Assembly: GCF_029623395.1 (NCBI RefSeq)
Contig: NZ_JAPYKK010000013.1
Span: 44,463 to 108,462, forward strand
From: Sphingomonas echinoides
GTDB lineage: Bacteria; Pseudomonadota; Alphaproteobacteria; Sphingomonadales; Sphingomonadaceae
DNA length: 64,000 nt
Direction of reading: 5' to 3'
Below, piece after piece: positions 50,171 to 57,789 of this stretch. The position numbers and the translations under genes were made by a program. Position 1 is the first letter of the stretch, and each line of letters starts with the position of its first letter. The notes beneath the pieces were generated by a model. The model saw only the letters and a list, made by a program, of their open reading frames with translations. It was not told the DNA's origin and made no database searches.

Positions 50171-50260
50171 TGGCGGAGACGGAGAGATTCGAACTCTCGG
50201 TACGGTTTCCCGTACGACGCTTTAGCAAAGCGTTGGTTTCAGCCACTCACCCACGTCTCC
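50171..50260 (-). tRNA. tRNA-Ser(GCU)
   Basis: Read on the reverse strand the 90-nt sequence starts GGAGACGTGGGTGAGTGGC and ends CGTCTCCGCCA. The acceptor stem pairs GGAGACG with CGTCTCC, CCA is encoded, the anticodon loop is TTTGCTAAA flanked by CGC/GCG giving anticodon GCU, and the T arm contains GTTCGAATC. The long variable arm (GTACGGGAAACCGTAC) is the class II feature of serine tRNAs. Confidence 0.95.
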
Positions 50261-50418
50261 AGGTCACGGCGAGGTGGCTCTATAGCCGCGCTAATCGCTG
50301 TGATCAACACCGCGTTTGCACGTCATCCAACGTGAAATCGACTCCGCCGGTCGTGGCGTTCATTGTGGTGTCATGTCATGGCGCGCTACGGTCGATGATG
50401 ATGCTGGGGAGAATGACG

Positions 50419-51294
50419 ATGCGCACGAGTTGGTTTGCAGTCCCGAAGGTCGGGGCCATGCTGGCGCTCGTGCTCGCAACGCTCCCGCTGGAGGCGCAGG
50501 TTCGCACGATCGATCCCAACCAGCCAATCGATTCCGACCTTACCCGGTCGGATACCGCCACGAGCACGCGCGCGCCATCGGCCAGCACCGCACGATCGGC
50601 GCAGACCCCGCAAAACGCCTATCCGGCCGACACCGGCACGCCCCCGCCCTATCCCCAGGCGGCCTATCCGGAACAGCAGACCGCACCGCCGCCATCGCCG
50701 CGCTACCCGGATCCTCCCGCGAATGGCACCGGCGCACCGCCCGCCAACCCAGCGGAGGTAGCGGCACAGGATGGCGCGCGCGCCGGCGCGGACGCAGCCG
50801 CAGCCCAAAGTCAGACTTTCCAGCAAGGGGAACTGCTTGCGGCCGCGGAGGGGACGTTCGGCAAGGGTGCAGCGGGTCTCGCCGGCATCCTTGAGCGGAC
50901 GCTGAAGGAGCAGGGGCAACCCAACGCCTACATTTCAGGACGGGAAGCGTCCGGGGCGATCGTCGTCGGCTTGCGCTATGGCAAGGGTACGATGTTCCAC
51001 AAGGTCGAAGGCGAACAGCCGGTCTACTGGACCGGCCCCTCGGTCGGCTTCGATCTCGGCGGCGACGCCAACAAGGTGTTCGTGCTGGTCTACAATCTGT
51101 ACGACACGGCTGAACTGTTTCACCGCTTCCCGGCCGCCGAGGGTCGCGTCTATTTCGTCGGCGGGTTTGCCGCGACCTACCTGCGGCGAGGCAACACCGT
51201 GCTCATCCCGATCCGGCTCGGCGTCGGCTGGCGGCAGGGGATCAACATCGGGTACATGAAGTTCAGCAAGACGTCGAAGTGGTTCCCGTTCTGA
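50419..51294 (+). CDS. eipA: EipA-type DUF1134 periplasmic protein
   Basis: The 291-residue precursor has a signal peptide (WFAVPKVGAMLALVLATLPLEAQ), a long proline/alanine-rich linker and a C-terminal DUF1134 domain (GAIVVGLRYGKGTMFHK; PSVGFDLGGDANKVFVLVYNL; RVYFVGGFAATYLRRGNTVLIPIRLGVGWRQGINIGYMKF). The Brucella member EipA is a periplasmic protein needed for envelope integrity. The start at 50419 follows GGGGAGA by about 6 bp; ATGs at 50395-50413 are less likely. Confidence 0.85.
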   Translation: MRTSWFAVPKVGAMLALVLATLPLEAQVRTIDPNQPIDSDLTRSDTATSTRAPSASTARSAQTPQNAYPADTGTPPPYPQAAYPEQQTAPPPSPRYPDPPANGTGAPPANPAEVAAQDGARAGADAAAAQSQTFQQGELLAAAEGTFGKGAAGLAGILERTLKEQGQPNAYISGREASGAIVVGLRYGKGTMFHKVEGEQPVYWTGPSVGFDLGGDANKVFVLVYNLYDTAELFHRFPAAEGRVYFVGGFAATYLRRGNTVLIPIRLGVGWRQGINIGYMKFSKTSKWFPF

Positions 51295-51328
51295 CCGGGG
51301 GGCGCGTGGCCGCGGTGACGTGGGTCGG

Positions 51329-51733
51329 ATGATCCGGCCCATCCTCCGCGCGCTTCTTGCGCTGGCGTATATGGCGGCGGGGATCCTCCACGTCTTCGTG
51401 CCGGCGCCCTTTCTCAAGATCACGCCCGATTGGGTGCCCTTTGCCCCCGTCGTCATCATGGTGACGGGGCTGTGCGAGATTGCGGGCGCCATCGGCCTGT
51501 TCGTACCGCGCCTGCGCTGGTGGGCGGGCACGATGCTCGCGGCCTATGCGGTCTGCGTCTATCCCGCCAACGTGAAACACGCGTTCGATTACATCACGCA
51601 TGGCACCGGCGGCCTCAGCCTGTGGTACCATATCCCGCGTCTGGCGTTTCAGCCGGTGATCGTCTGGTGGGCGCTGTTCGCCGGATGTGTCGTCGACTGG
51701 CCCTTTGCGAACCGGAAACCCGCCCATGACTGA
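51329..51733 (+). CDS. DoxX-like small membrane protein
   Basis: The 134-residue product has four hydrophobic segments (ILRALLALAYMAAGILHVF; PVVIMVTGLCEIAGAIGLFV; AGTMLAAYAVCVYPANVKHAF; LAFQPVIVWWALFAGCVV), with the DoxX-type pattern R...AG..H....PFL. Function of this group is poorly known. A GTG at 51320 is an alternative start. The next small gene overlaps by 8 nt. Confidence 0.7.
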   Translation: MIRPILRALLALAYMAAGILHVFVPAPFLKITPDWVPFAPVVIMVTGLCEIAGAIGLFVPRLRWWAGTMLAAYAVCVYPANVKHAFDYITHGTGGLSLWYHIPRLAFQPVIVWWALFAGCVVDWPFANRKPAHD

Positions 51734-51878
51734 ACCGACCGACGAAATCCTGATCGATACGCCAGATGGCCCGATGACGTTTGCCGAATGGAAGAAAAAG
51801 CATCCGGTTCAGGTCCCGTCGCGCCGGACCAAGGGCAAGGATCTCCCGGTGAAAGTGAAGCGCTTCACCGAGAAGTGA
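51726..51878 (+). CDS. Short conserved-looking protein of 50 residues
   Basis: The frame encodes an acidic start (TEPTDEILIDTPDGPMTFAEWKKKHP) and a basic end (RRTKGKDLPVKVKRFTEK). Overlap with the DoxX-like gene by 8 nt suggests coupled translation. The pattern resembles short hypothetical proteins common in sphingomonads, but no function can be given. Confidence 0.55.
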   Translation: MTEPTDEILIDTPDGPMTFAEWKKKHPVQVPSRRTKGKDLPVKVKRFTEK

Positions 51879-51975
51879 GGCGATCCCGCATTTTCGATGG
51901 CACCACTGTGCGTTTCATCCGTTGCGCTCCCGAACCATGCCGGACCGGTGTGGCAAAATACGAAAGGAACCCCAG

Positions 51976-52263
51976 ATGAACGAGAACACTTTCAAGGGCG
52001 AAGCCCAGAACGTCACCGGCTCGCTGAAGGAAGCCGCTGGCAATTTGACTGGCAGCTCGAAGCTGCAGGGTGAAGGCGTCGCAGACCAGATCACCGGCGG
52101 CGTCAACAAGGCGATCGGCGCGGCGCAGGACGCGATCGCGACGGGCCCGGGCCCGCTGATCAACCAGGCGCGCGACTTCGCCCGTGCAAAGCCTTGGGCG
52201 ACCGCAGCGCTGGTCGGCACGATCGGCCTCGCGCTCATCAACACGCTGCGCGGCAAGAAGTAA
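51976..52263 (+). CDS. CsbD-family stress-type protein with membrane tail
   Basis: The 95-residue protein begins with a CsbD-like repeat pattern (NENTFKGEAQNVTGSLKEAAGNLTGSSKLQGEGVADQITGGVNKAIG) and ends in a hydrophobic helix (PWATAALVGTIGLALINTL). CsbD-like proteins are often induced by general stress. AAAGGAA lies 6 bp before the ATG. A strong hairpin follows the stop codon. Confidence 0.75.
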   Translation: MNENTFKGEAQNVTGSLKEAAGNLTGSSKLQGEGVADQITGGVNKAIGAAQDAIATGPGPLINQARDFARAKPWATAALVGTIGLALINTLRGKK

Positions 52264-52270
52264 GCTCCGA

Positions 52271-52298
52271 GAGAGGGGCCGGTCCGCCGGCCCCTCTC
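52271..52298. terminator. 12-bp perfect hairpin between convergent csbD-like gene and pyrC
   Basis: GAGAGGGGCCGG-TCCG-CCGGCCCCTCTC in the 46-bp gap, suited to stop transcription from both directions. No T run is present. Confidence 0.6.
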
Positions 52299-52309
52299 CG
52301 CATGCGCGA

Positions 52310-53644
52310 TCAGCCGAAATCGATCGCTTCGAAACGGATTGGCTCGCCAATCGCGCTTTCGGCCAACGTCCCTTCCCACATCACCCGGTTGCCGCGAACG
52401 ACGGTACCGACCGGCCGACCCGTCACCGTCATGCCAGTGAACGGCGACCATCCGCACCGCGACGCGAGCCAGTCCTGCTCGATCGTCCACCGGGCCTTCA
52501 GATCGACGATCGAAAAGTCCGCGTCATAGCCGACCGCGATCCGGCCCTTGCCGACGATGCCGAACACACGTTGCGGCCCTGCGCTCGTCAGGTCGATGAC
52601 TCGTTGGAGCGTAGTGCGCCCTTCCGCGACGTGGTTGAGCATCAGCGGCAGCAGCGTCTGGACTCCGGGCATCCCGCTAGGGCTGTCGGGGTAGGGCTTC
52701 GACTTTTCCTCCAGCGTGTGCGGCGCATGGTCCGACCCCAGAATGTCCACGACGCCCTGTTGCAGCCACTTCCACAATCCGTCGCGATGCGCGCCCGAGC
52801 GAATCGGCGGGTTCATCTGCGCCAGCGTACCCAGCCGCGGATACGCTTCCTCCCCGGCGAGCGTCAGATGCTGCGGCGTTACTTCACAACTCGCGATGTC
52901 CTTGTTCTGACCGAGCAGTGCCAGTTCGGCGGGCGTGGTGACGTGCAACACGTGAATCCGCCGTCGCGCCGCGCGCGCCAGCCCGAGAATCCGCCGCGTG
53001 GCGAGCAACGCGCTTTCGTCATCGCGCCACACCGGATGCGAGGCCGCATCGCCCGCGATCCGCTCACCGGTGCGCGCGTTCATCCGCGCTTCGTCCTCGG
53101 CATGGATCGCGACGCGGCGATGGCCCGAGGCGAGCACCTCGGCCAGCCGCGCGTCTTCGGAGACGAGCAAGTCCCCGGTCGATGCCCCCATGAAGATCTT
53201 GACCCCCGCGGTTCCGGGCAAGCGCTCGAGTTCGGCAAGGTCGGCGGCGTTATGGTTGGTCGCGCCGACGTAGAACGCATGGTCGCACCACATCCGGTGA
53301 TGCGCACGCGCGAGCTTGTCGCCAATCGCCTCCGCCGAATCGGTATTGGGCTTGGTGTTGGGCATTTCGAACACCGCGGTCACACCGCCCAGCACCGCCG
53401 CGCGCGCGCCGCTCTCCAGATCTTCCTTGTGGACCAGTCCCGGCTCGCGGAAGTGGACCTGCGTATCGATCACGCCCGGCAACACGTCGAGCCCGGTGCA
53501 GTCGAGCGTCTCGCCAGCGTCATCGCCCGCCAGCGAACCGAGCGCGACGATCCGCCCCGCCACCACGCCGACGTCGATCGACGCAGCGCCACTCGGCAAG
53601 TGCACCGTGCCATTCTTCAGGATCAGATCGTACGCTGCCATCAC
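52310..53644 (-). CDS. pyrC: Dihydroorotase
   Basis: Catalyses the closing of the dihydroorotate ring in pyrimidine synthesis. The 444-residue amidohydrolase has the metal-site motifs in order: DTQVHFREPG, the lysine in VKIFMGASTG, AIHAED, HVLHVTT and GSDHAPHTLEEK. In the first motif the usual first histidine of HxH is a glutamine (QVH). I recall the same QVH form in other alphaproteobacterial dihydroorotases, so it is probably a subgroup feature. An ATG at 53641 is an equally good start. Confidence 0.88.
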   Translation of the reverse strand: MMAAYDLILKNGTVHLPSGAASIDVGVVAGRIVALGSLAGDDAGETLDCTGLDVLPGVIDTQVHFREPGLVHKEDLESGARAAVLGGVTAVFEMPNTKPNTDSAEAIGDKLARAHHRMWCDHAFYVGATNHNAADLAELERLPGTAGVKIFMGASTGDLLVSEDARLAEVLASGHRRVAIHAEDEARMNARTGERIAGDAASHPVWRDDESALLATRRILGLARAARRRIHVLHVTTPAELALLGQNKDIASCEVTPQHLTLAGEEAYPRLGTLAQMNPPIRSGAHRDGLWKWLQQGVVDILGSDHAPHTLEEKSKPYPDSPSGMPGVQTLLPLMLNHVAEGRTTLQRVIDLTSAGPQRVFGIVGKGRIAVGYDADFSIVDLKARWTIEQDWLASRCGWSPFTGMTVTGRPVGTVVRGNRVMWEGTLAESAIGEPIRFEAIDFG

Positions 53645-53685
53645 TGCCTCTTATGCAAAGCCCGATGGTGTCCTATCTCGTCAGG

Positions 53686-54450
53686 ATGACCGAAACCACC
53701 CTTCCCGCGCCCTCAATCCCATTCCCGTCCGGCACCATGCTCGCCGATCGCGCGCTGTTGCGCGTTTCGGGGGAGGATACGCGGGGCTTCCTGCAGGGGT
53801 TGATCACGCAGGATGTCGCTACGCTCGATGCGGCCGCGCCGCGGTGGGGCGGGTTGCTGACGCCGCAGGGCAAGGCGCTGTTCGATTTCCTTTTATGGGC
53901 CGATGACGACGCGATCCTGATCGACTGCGAAGCGACCGCCGCCGAAGCGCTCGCCAGACGTCTGGCGATGTACCGGCTCCGCCGCGCGATCACGATCGAG
54001 CCCGTGGCGGGTGCCGTGCACTGGTCACGCGACACCGGCGAGGGTGTCGCAGACCCGCGGCTCGCGGACCTCGGACACCGCTGGCTCGGTCCGGTCGGCG
54101 ATCCGGCGATCGGATGGCGTGCGCATCGCTTGTCGCTCGGCGTGACCGAAGGCCAGGCCGAGCTCGGCAGCGACCAGACCCTGTGGCTGGAAACCAACGC
54201 GCGCGAACTGAACGGCGTCAGCTTTACCAAGGGATGTTATACGGGACAGGAAAACACGGCGCGCATGCACCACCGCGCGAAGGTCAACCGTCGCCTCGTG
54301 GTCGCACCGCTCACCGAGGCAGGCGACCGAACCCGCGCAACCTATCCCGAGCTGGGATTGATGGTGGAGTTGCGCCGTATCGAAGCGCTCGGCGATGCGC
54401 TGGTCCCGGCGTGGCTGGGCGCTGCCCTTGCCACGCCGGACTCGGCGTAA
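53686..54450 (+). CDS. ygfZ: YgfZ/GcvT-type folate-binding protein
   Basis: YgfZ-type proteins use a folate to help maintain iron-sulfur enzymes. The 254-residue product has RVSGEDTRGFLQGLITQDV near the start and the family signature KGCYTGQENTARMHHRAKVNRRL. The start is uncertain: ATGs at 53653, 53665 and 53686 are in frame. The later one leaves room for the divergent pyrC promoter, so it is given here. The 3' end is 3 bp from the convergent ugd gene. Confidence 0.85.
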   Translation: MTETTLPAPSIPFPSGTMLADRALLRVSGEDTRGFLQGLITQDVATLDAAAPRWGGLLTPQGKALFDFLLWADDDAILIDCEATAAEALARRLAMYRLRRAITIEPVAGAVHWSRDTGEGVADPRLADLGHRWLGPVGDPAIGWRAHRLSLGVTEGQAELGSDQTLWLETNARELNGVSFTKGCYTGQENTARMHHRAKVNRRLVVAPLTEAGDRTRATYPELGLMVELRRIEALGDALVPAWLGAALATPDSA

Positions 54451-54453
54451 GGC

Positions 54454-55755
54454 TCAGCGCCCGACCGCGCTGTACGCGAAGCCGGCGCGCTCGACGTCGG
54501 CGGACGGATAGACGTTGCGCAGATCGACCATGACCTTCGACGCCATGATCGTCGACAGCCGCTTGAAATCGAGCGCGCGGTAGATGTCCCACTCGGTCAC
54601 GACGACGACCGCGTCGGCGCCGGTCGCGGCTTCATAGGCGTCGCCGCAATAGGTGATGCCCGGCAGCATCGTCTTGGCGATCTCCATCCCCTCCGGGTCG
54701 TGCGCGCGCACGGTGGCGCCCGCATCGAGCAGGCTCTGGATGATCGCCAGGCTCGGGGCGTCGCGCATGTCGTCGGTATTGGGCTTGAAGGTCAGCCCCA
54801 GGATCGCGACCGTCTTGCCCTTCGCGTCATTGCCGAGCGCCTTGATGACCTTGCGGCCCATCGCGCGCTTGCGGTTGTCGTTCACCTGGACCACCGCCTC
54901 GACGATCCGGACCGGCGTCTCGTAATCCTCGGCGGTCTTGAGCAGCGCGAGCGTGTCCTTGGGGAAGCATGACCCGCCATAGCCCGGCCCGGCGTGGAGG
55001 AACTTGCCACCGATCCGCTTGTCGAGGCCGATCCCGCGCGACACGTCCTGCACGTTCGCGCCGACGGCTTCGCACAGATCGGCGATTTCGTTGATGAAGG
55101 TGATCTTGGTCGCGAGGAACGCGTTCGCGGCATATTTGATCAGTTCCGACGTCCGCCGTCCGACGAACAGGATCGGGCTCTCGTTCAGATACAGCGGGCG
55201 ATAGACCTCGCGCATCACGTCCTTGGCGCGATCGTCCTCGGTGCCGATCACGATCCGGTCGGGACGCTTGAAGTCGCCGATCGCGGCGCCTTCACGCAGG
55301 AACTCTGGGTTGGAGACGACCGCGATCGGGAAATCACCGGCCAGTTCCAGCAGGATTTCCTCGACCTTGTCGCCGGTGCCGACGGGAACGGTCGATTTGG
55401 TGACGACCACCACCGGACCGTCGATCGCCTCGGCGATCTCGCGCGTCGCGGCGAAGACATAGGTGAGATCGGCATGGCCGTCGCCTCGGCGCGACGGGGT
55501 TCCGACCGCGATGAACACCGCATCCGCGCCACGGACCGCGGCGTGCAGATCGGTGGTGAACTTCAACCGGCCCGCCGCGACGTTCGTCGCGACCAGCGTG
55601 TCGAGACCAGGCTCGAAGATCGGCATCCGGCCCGCTTCCAGCGCCGCAATCTTGGATGCGTCCTTGTCGACGCAGATCACGTCATGGCCGAAGTCCGAGA
55701 AACATGCCCCCGATACCAGGCCAACATACCCCGAACCGATCATCGTAATCCGCAT
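54454..55755 (-). CDS. ugd: UDP-glucose 6-dehydrogenase
   Basis: Oxidises UDP-glucose to UDP-glucuronate for capsule, exopolysaccharide or lipid glycosylation. The 433-residue protein has the NAD-binding motif GSGYVG at residues 7-12, VTKSTVPVGTGDKVE, NPEFLREG, the substrate region ELIKYAANAFLATKITFINE and the catalytic cysteine in GYGGSCFPKDT. ATG at 55755 places the NAD motif at the normal distance from the N-terminus. Confidence 0.95.
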   Translation of the reverse strand: MRITMIGSGYVGLVSGACFSDFGHDVICVDKDASKIAALEAGRMPIFEPGLDTLVATNVAAGRLKFTTDLHAAVRGADAVFIAVGTPSRRGDGHADLTYVFAATREIAEAIDGPVVVVTKSTVPVGTGDKVEEILLELAGDFPIAVVSNPEFLREGAAIGDFKRPDRIVIGTEDDRAKDVMREVYRPLYLNESPILFVGRRTSELIKYAANAFLATKITFINEIADLCEAVGANVQDVSRGIGLDKRIGGKFLHAGPGYGGSCFPKDTLALLKTAEDYETPVRIVEAVVQVNDNRKRAMGRKVIKALGNDAKGKTVAILGLTFKPNTDDMRDAPSLAIIQSLLDAGATVRAHDPEGMEIAKTMLPGITYCGDAYEAATGADAVVVVTEWDIYRALDFKRLSTIMASKVMVDLRNVYPSADVERAGFAYSAVGR

Positions 55756-55965
55756 TGAAAATCCCCTGAATGCCCCGGAACGCGCATCGCCGGGATGCTG
55801 CGCGGCAAATCGAAAACAGACCCTCACCAGCCACAGGCGTACCGCCAGACTGGTGTTTACCAGGTGCTACCCCGTTTAGCGCAAGAATGGGAAAAGGCTA
55901 GCCGCGGCGTCCCAGCCCGGGACGATAGTCCGTACCGATGCCCCGTTTCCGCACCGTCGACGCAC

Positions 55966-56000
55966 AAAAAAAGGGGAGACCGGCCGTAGCCGATCTCCCC
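55966..56000 (-). terminator. Rho-independent terminator after ompA-like gene
   Basis: On the reverse strand GGGGAGA...TCTCCCC, with an inner CGGC/GCCG extension, is followed by TTTTTTT. It lies 29 bp past the stop of the OmpA-type gene. Confidence 0.85.
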
Positions 56001-56028
56001 GATTTTCTCGTGCCGTAAGGCGTCGAGC

Positions 56029-57138
56029 TTAGTTGCCCGAACCCGGACCGTACGTGACTTCCACGCGACGGTTCTGCACTTCGCGAACACCGTCTGCGGT
56101 CTCGACGCGCGGACGGCTCTCGCCGAACGCTTCCGAGGTGATCACGCCAGCGGGGATCGAATGCGCGGTCAGGTAAGCCTGGACCGAGTCATCGCGACGC
56201 TGCGAGAGACCGACGTTGTACGAAGCCGAACCCGAACGGTCGGTGTGACCTGCAAGCATGACACGTGCGCTACCGCAGTTCTGGTACTGTGCGATCGCGT
56301 TGTCGAGAATGCCAGCAGCCTCAGGCGTGACGTCCGACTTGTCCCACTCGAAGAACACGATGAACGGACCAGGCGAGCAGACCGGTGCCGGCGGCGGCGG
56401 CGGAGCGACCGGCTCTGGCGGCGGCGGCGGAGCGACGGGCTCTGGCGGCGGCGGCGGAGCAGCAGGCTCGCCGAAGTTGTACGTCAGACCTGCGAGCAGG
56501 CTGTGCGTACGGAACTTGCCGTCGAACTGGCGACCCGAAACGTCGATCAGGCGGACCTTGTCGGCGGTGAAGAAGCGATACTTCAGCGACGCGTCGACGT
56601 GGTTGCTGATCGGTGCGCGAACACCGGCGATGCCCTGGTAGGCGAAGGTCGTGTCGCTGTCGTTCAGGAACTGGGTGTTGCCCTGAATGTCGTAGCGGCC
56701 CTTGACGCGTGCTGCACCAACACCACCGCCGACGAAGCCCTGGATGCCGTCATCGTCACCGAAGTCGAGCAGGCCATTGACCATAAAGCTGAGTGCCGAG
56801 GTACGGCCGTTTGCGCCGTTGTAGTTGCCCGGAGCGAACGTCGTGCCACCAACCGTGGTAGCAACCGTCGAACGGAACGCGTCGACTGCTGCCGACTTGT
56901 AGCCGACTTCGGCTTCAACGCGGAACATGCCGAGATCGTAACCGATCACACCATCGACGTCGTAGCCGTAGTGATGATCGACGTTGCCTGCGGTGTTCGC
57001 GCCGGCAATGTTGAACTTGATGTCTTCGACGATCATGCCGCCACCGTCGACACCGACGTACCACGACTTGTCGCGGGCGAGGGCAGGTGTGGCGAGAACG
57101 GTGGTCGCAAGCGCCATGGTAACGGCTAGCTTCCGCAT
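56029..57138 (-). CDS. OmpA-family outer-membrane protein
   Basis: The 369-residue precursor has a signal peptide (KLAVTMALATTVLATPALA), an eight-strand beta-barrel (about 22-225), a proline-rich hinge with PPPPPEPVA repeats and a C-terminal OmpA domain that binds peptidoglycan (FFEWDKSDVTPEAAGILDNAI; LAGHTDRSGSASYNVGLSQRR; NRRVEV). It anchors the outer membrane to the wall. AAGAAGGGG precedes the ATG at 57138. Codon use is that of a highly expressed gene. Confidence 0.92.
   Translation of the reverse strand: MRKLAVTMALATTVLATPALARDKSWYVGVDGGGMIVEDIKFNIAGANTAGNVDHHYGYDVDGVIGYDLGMFRVEAEVGYKSAAVDAFRSTVATTVGGTTFAPGNYNGANGRTSALSFMVNGLLDFGDDDGIQGFVGGGVGAARVKGRYDIQGNTQFLNDSDTTFAYQGIAGVRAPISNHVDASLKYRFFTADKVRLIDVSGRQFDGKFRTHSLLAGLTYNFGEPAAPPPPPEPVAPPPPPEPVAPPPPPAPVCSPGPFIVFFEWDKSDVTPEAAGILDNAIAQYQNCGSARVMLAGHTDRSGSASYNVGLSQRRDDSVQAYLTAHSIPAGVITSEAFGESRPRVETADGVREVQNRRVEVTYGPGSGN
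56390..56469. repeat. Three tandem 27-bp repeats in the OmpA proline hinge
   Basis: Units at 56390-56416, 56417-56443 and 56444-56469 encode the PPPPPEPVA hinge. Unit number could vary without loss of frame. Confidence 0.8.
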
Positions 57139-57257
57139 AAAAAAACCCCTTCTTCTGGTTGTCACTCGGACAGCGCAAACCCTCTACCCAACAGAAGGTT
57201 TCCGCGCAAGCGAACAAATGCCGGGATCTGTTGCCGAATTGCCACAGCAATCGCCTG

Positions 57258-57767
57258 TCAGGCAACGCCAAAAATCAGTCCATGCTGCTGTAATACGGTG
57301 ATAATTTCGGAAATCGTCTGTCGGGCGATAACATCCACCACGGACCCACCTGATGGTACCGCAATCGCGGGCTGGGGGGGGCCGACCGATTGCGCACCGG
57401 CGATGATCAGCCGGTTTGCGCGGGCGATTCCGATCTCCCAATGCCCAGTCCGATAGCGCGCCAGGCACTGGTCGGCGGAACTCCACGCCGACATGCCCTC
57501 CGTAGGCGCCACGAAACGCCACCCCCCGGCGGTCCATCCCGCAAGCGCCCCGCTCTGTCCCGTCCAGGCACCGGTCGGCGCGGAACCGACGATCCAGCAT
57601 TGGCCTGGCAACGGCGCGGTCGGCGGAACCGTCAGCCCGATCGCCTCGACGATGGGTTGCACTGCAATATCGATCAGGGCGAGCGCTTCGTTATGCGTCA
57701 GCTCCTTTTGCGCCTGCCCTGGCTGCAACAACGGCAGCGCCAGCCGTGCGGTCGTTTCGTCGCTCAT
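57258..57767 (-). CDS. DUF2793 phage/GTA-associated protein
   Basis: The 169-residue product matches the DUF2793 pattern: RLALPLLQPGQAQKELTHNEALALIDIAVQPIVEA, then PPTAPLPGQCWIVGSAPTGAWTGQSGALAGWTAGGWRFVAP. Such proteins are found at the end of phage and GTA tail modules in alphaproteobacteria. AAGGAA lies 7 bp before the ATG. It is the last gene of the leftward tail cluster. Confidence 0.8.
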   Translation of the reverse strand: MSDETTARLALPLLQPGQAQKELTHNEALALIDIAVQPIVEAIGLTVPPTAPLPGQCWIVGSAPTGAWTGQSGALAGWTAGGWRFVAPTEGMSAWSSADQCLARYRTGHWEIGIARANRLIIAGAQSVGPPQPAIAVPSGGSVVDVIARQTISEIITVLQQHGLIFGVA

Positions 57768-57789
57768 CGTGCTGTTCCTTCGACTCAGT

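Noticed and set aside
50171..50260. tRNA-Ser as an integration site
   Set aside because: No integrase, no repeated 3' tRNA fragment and no foreign gene block were seen nearby.
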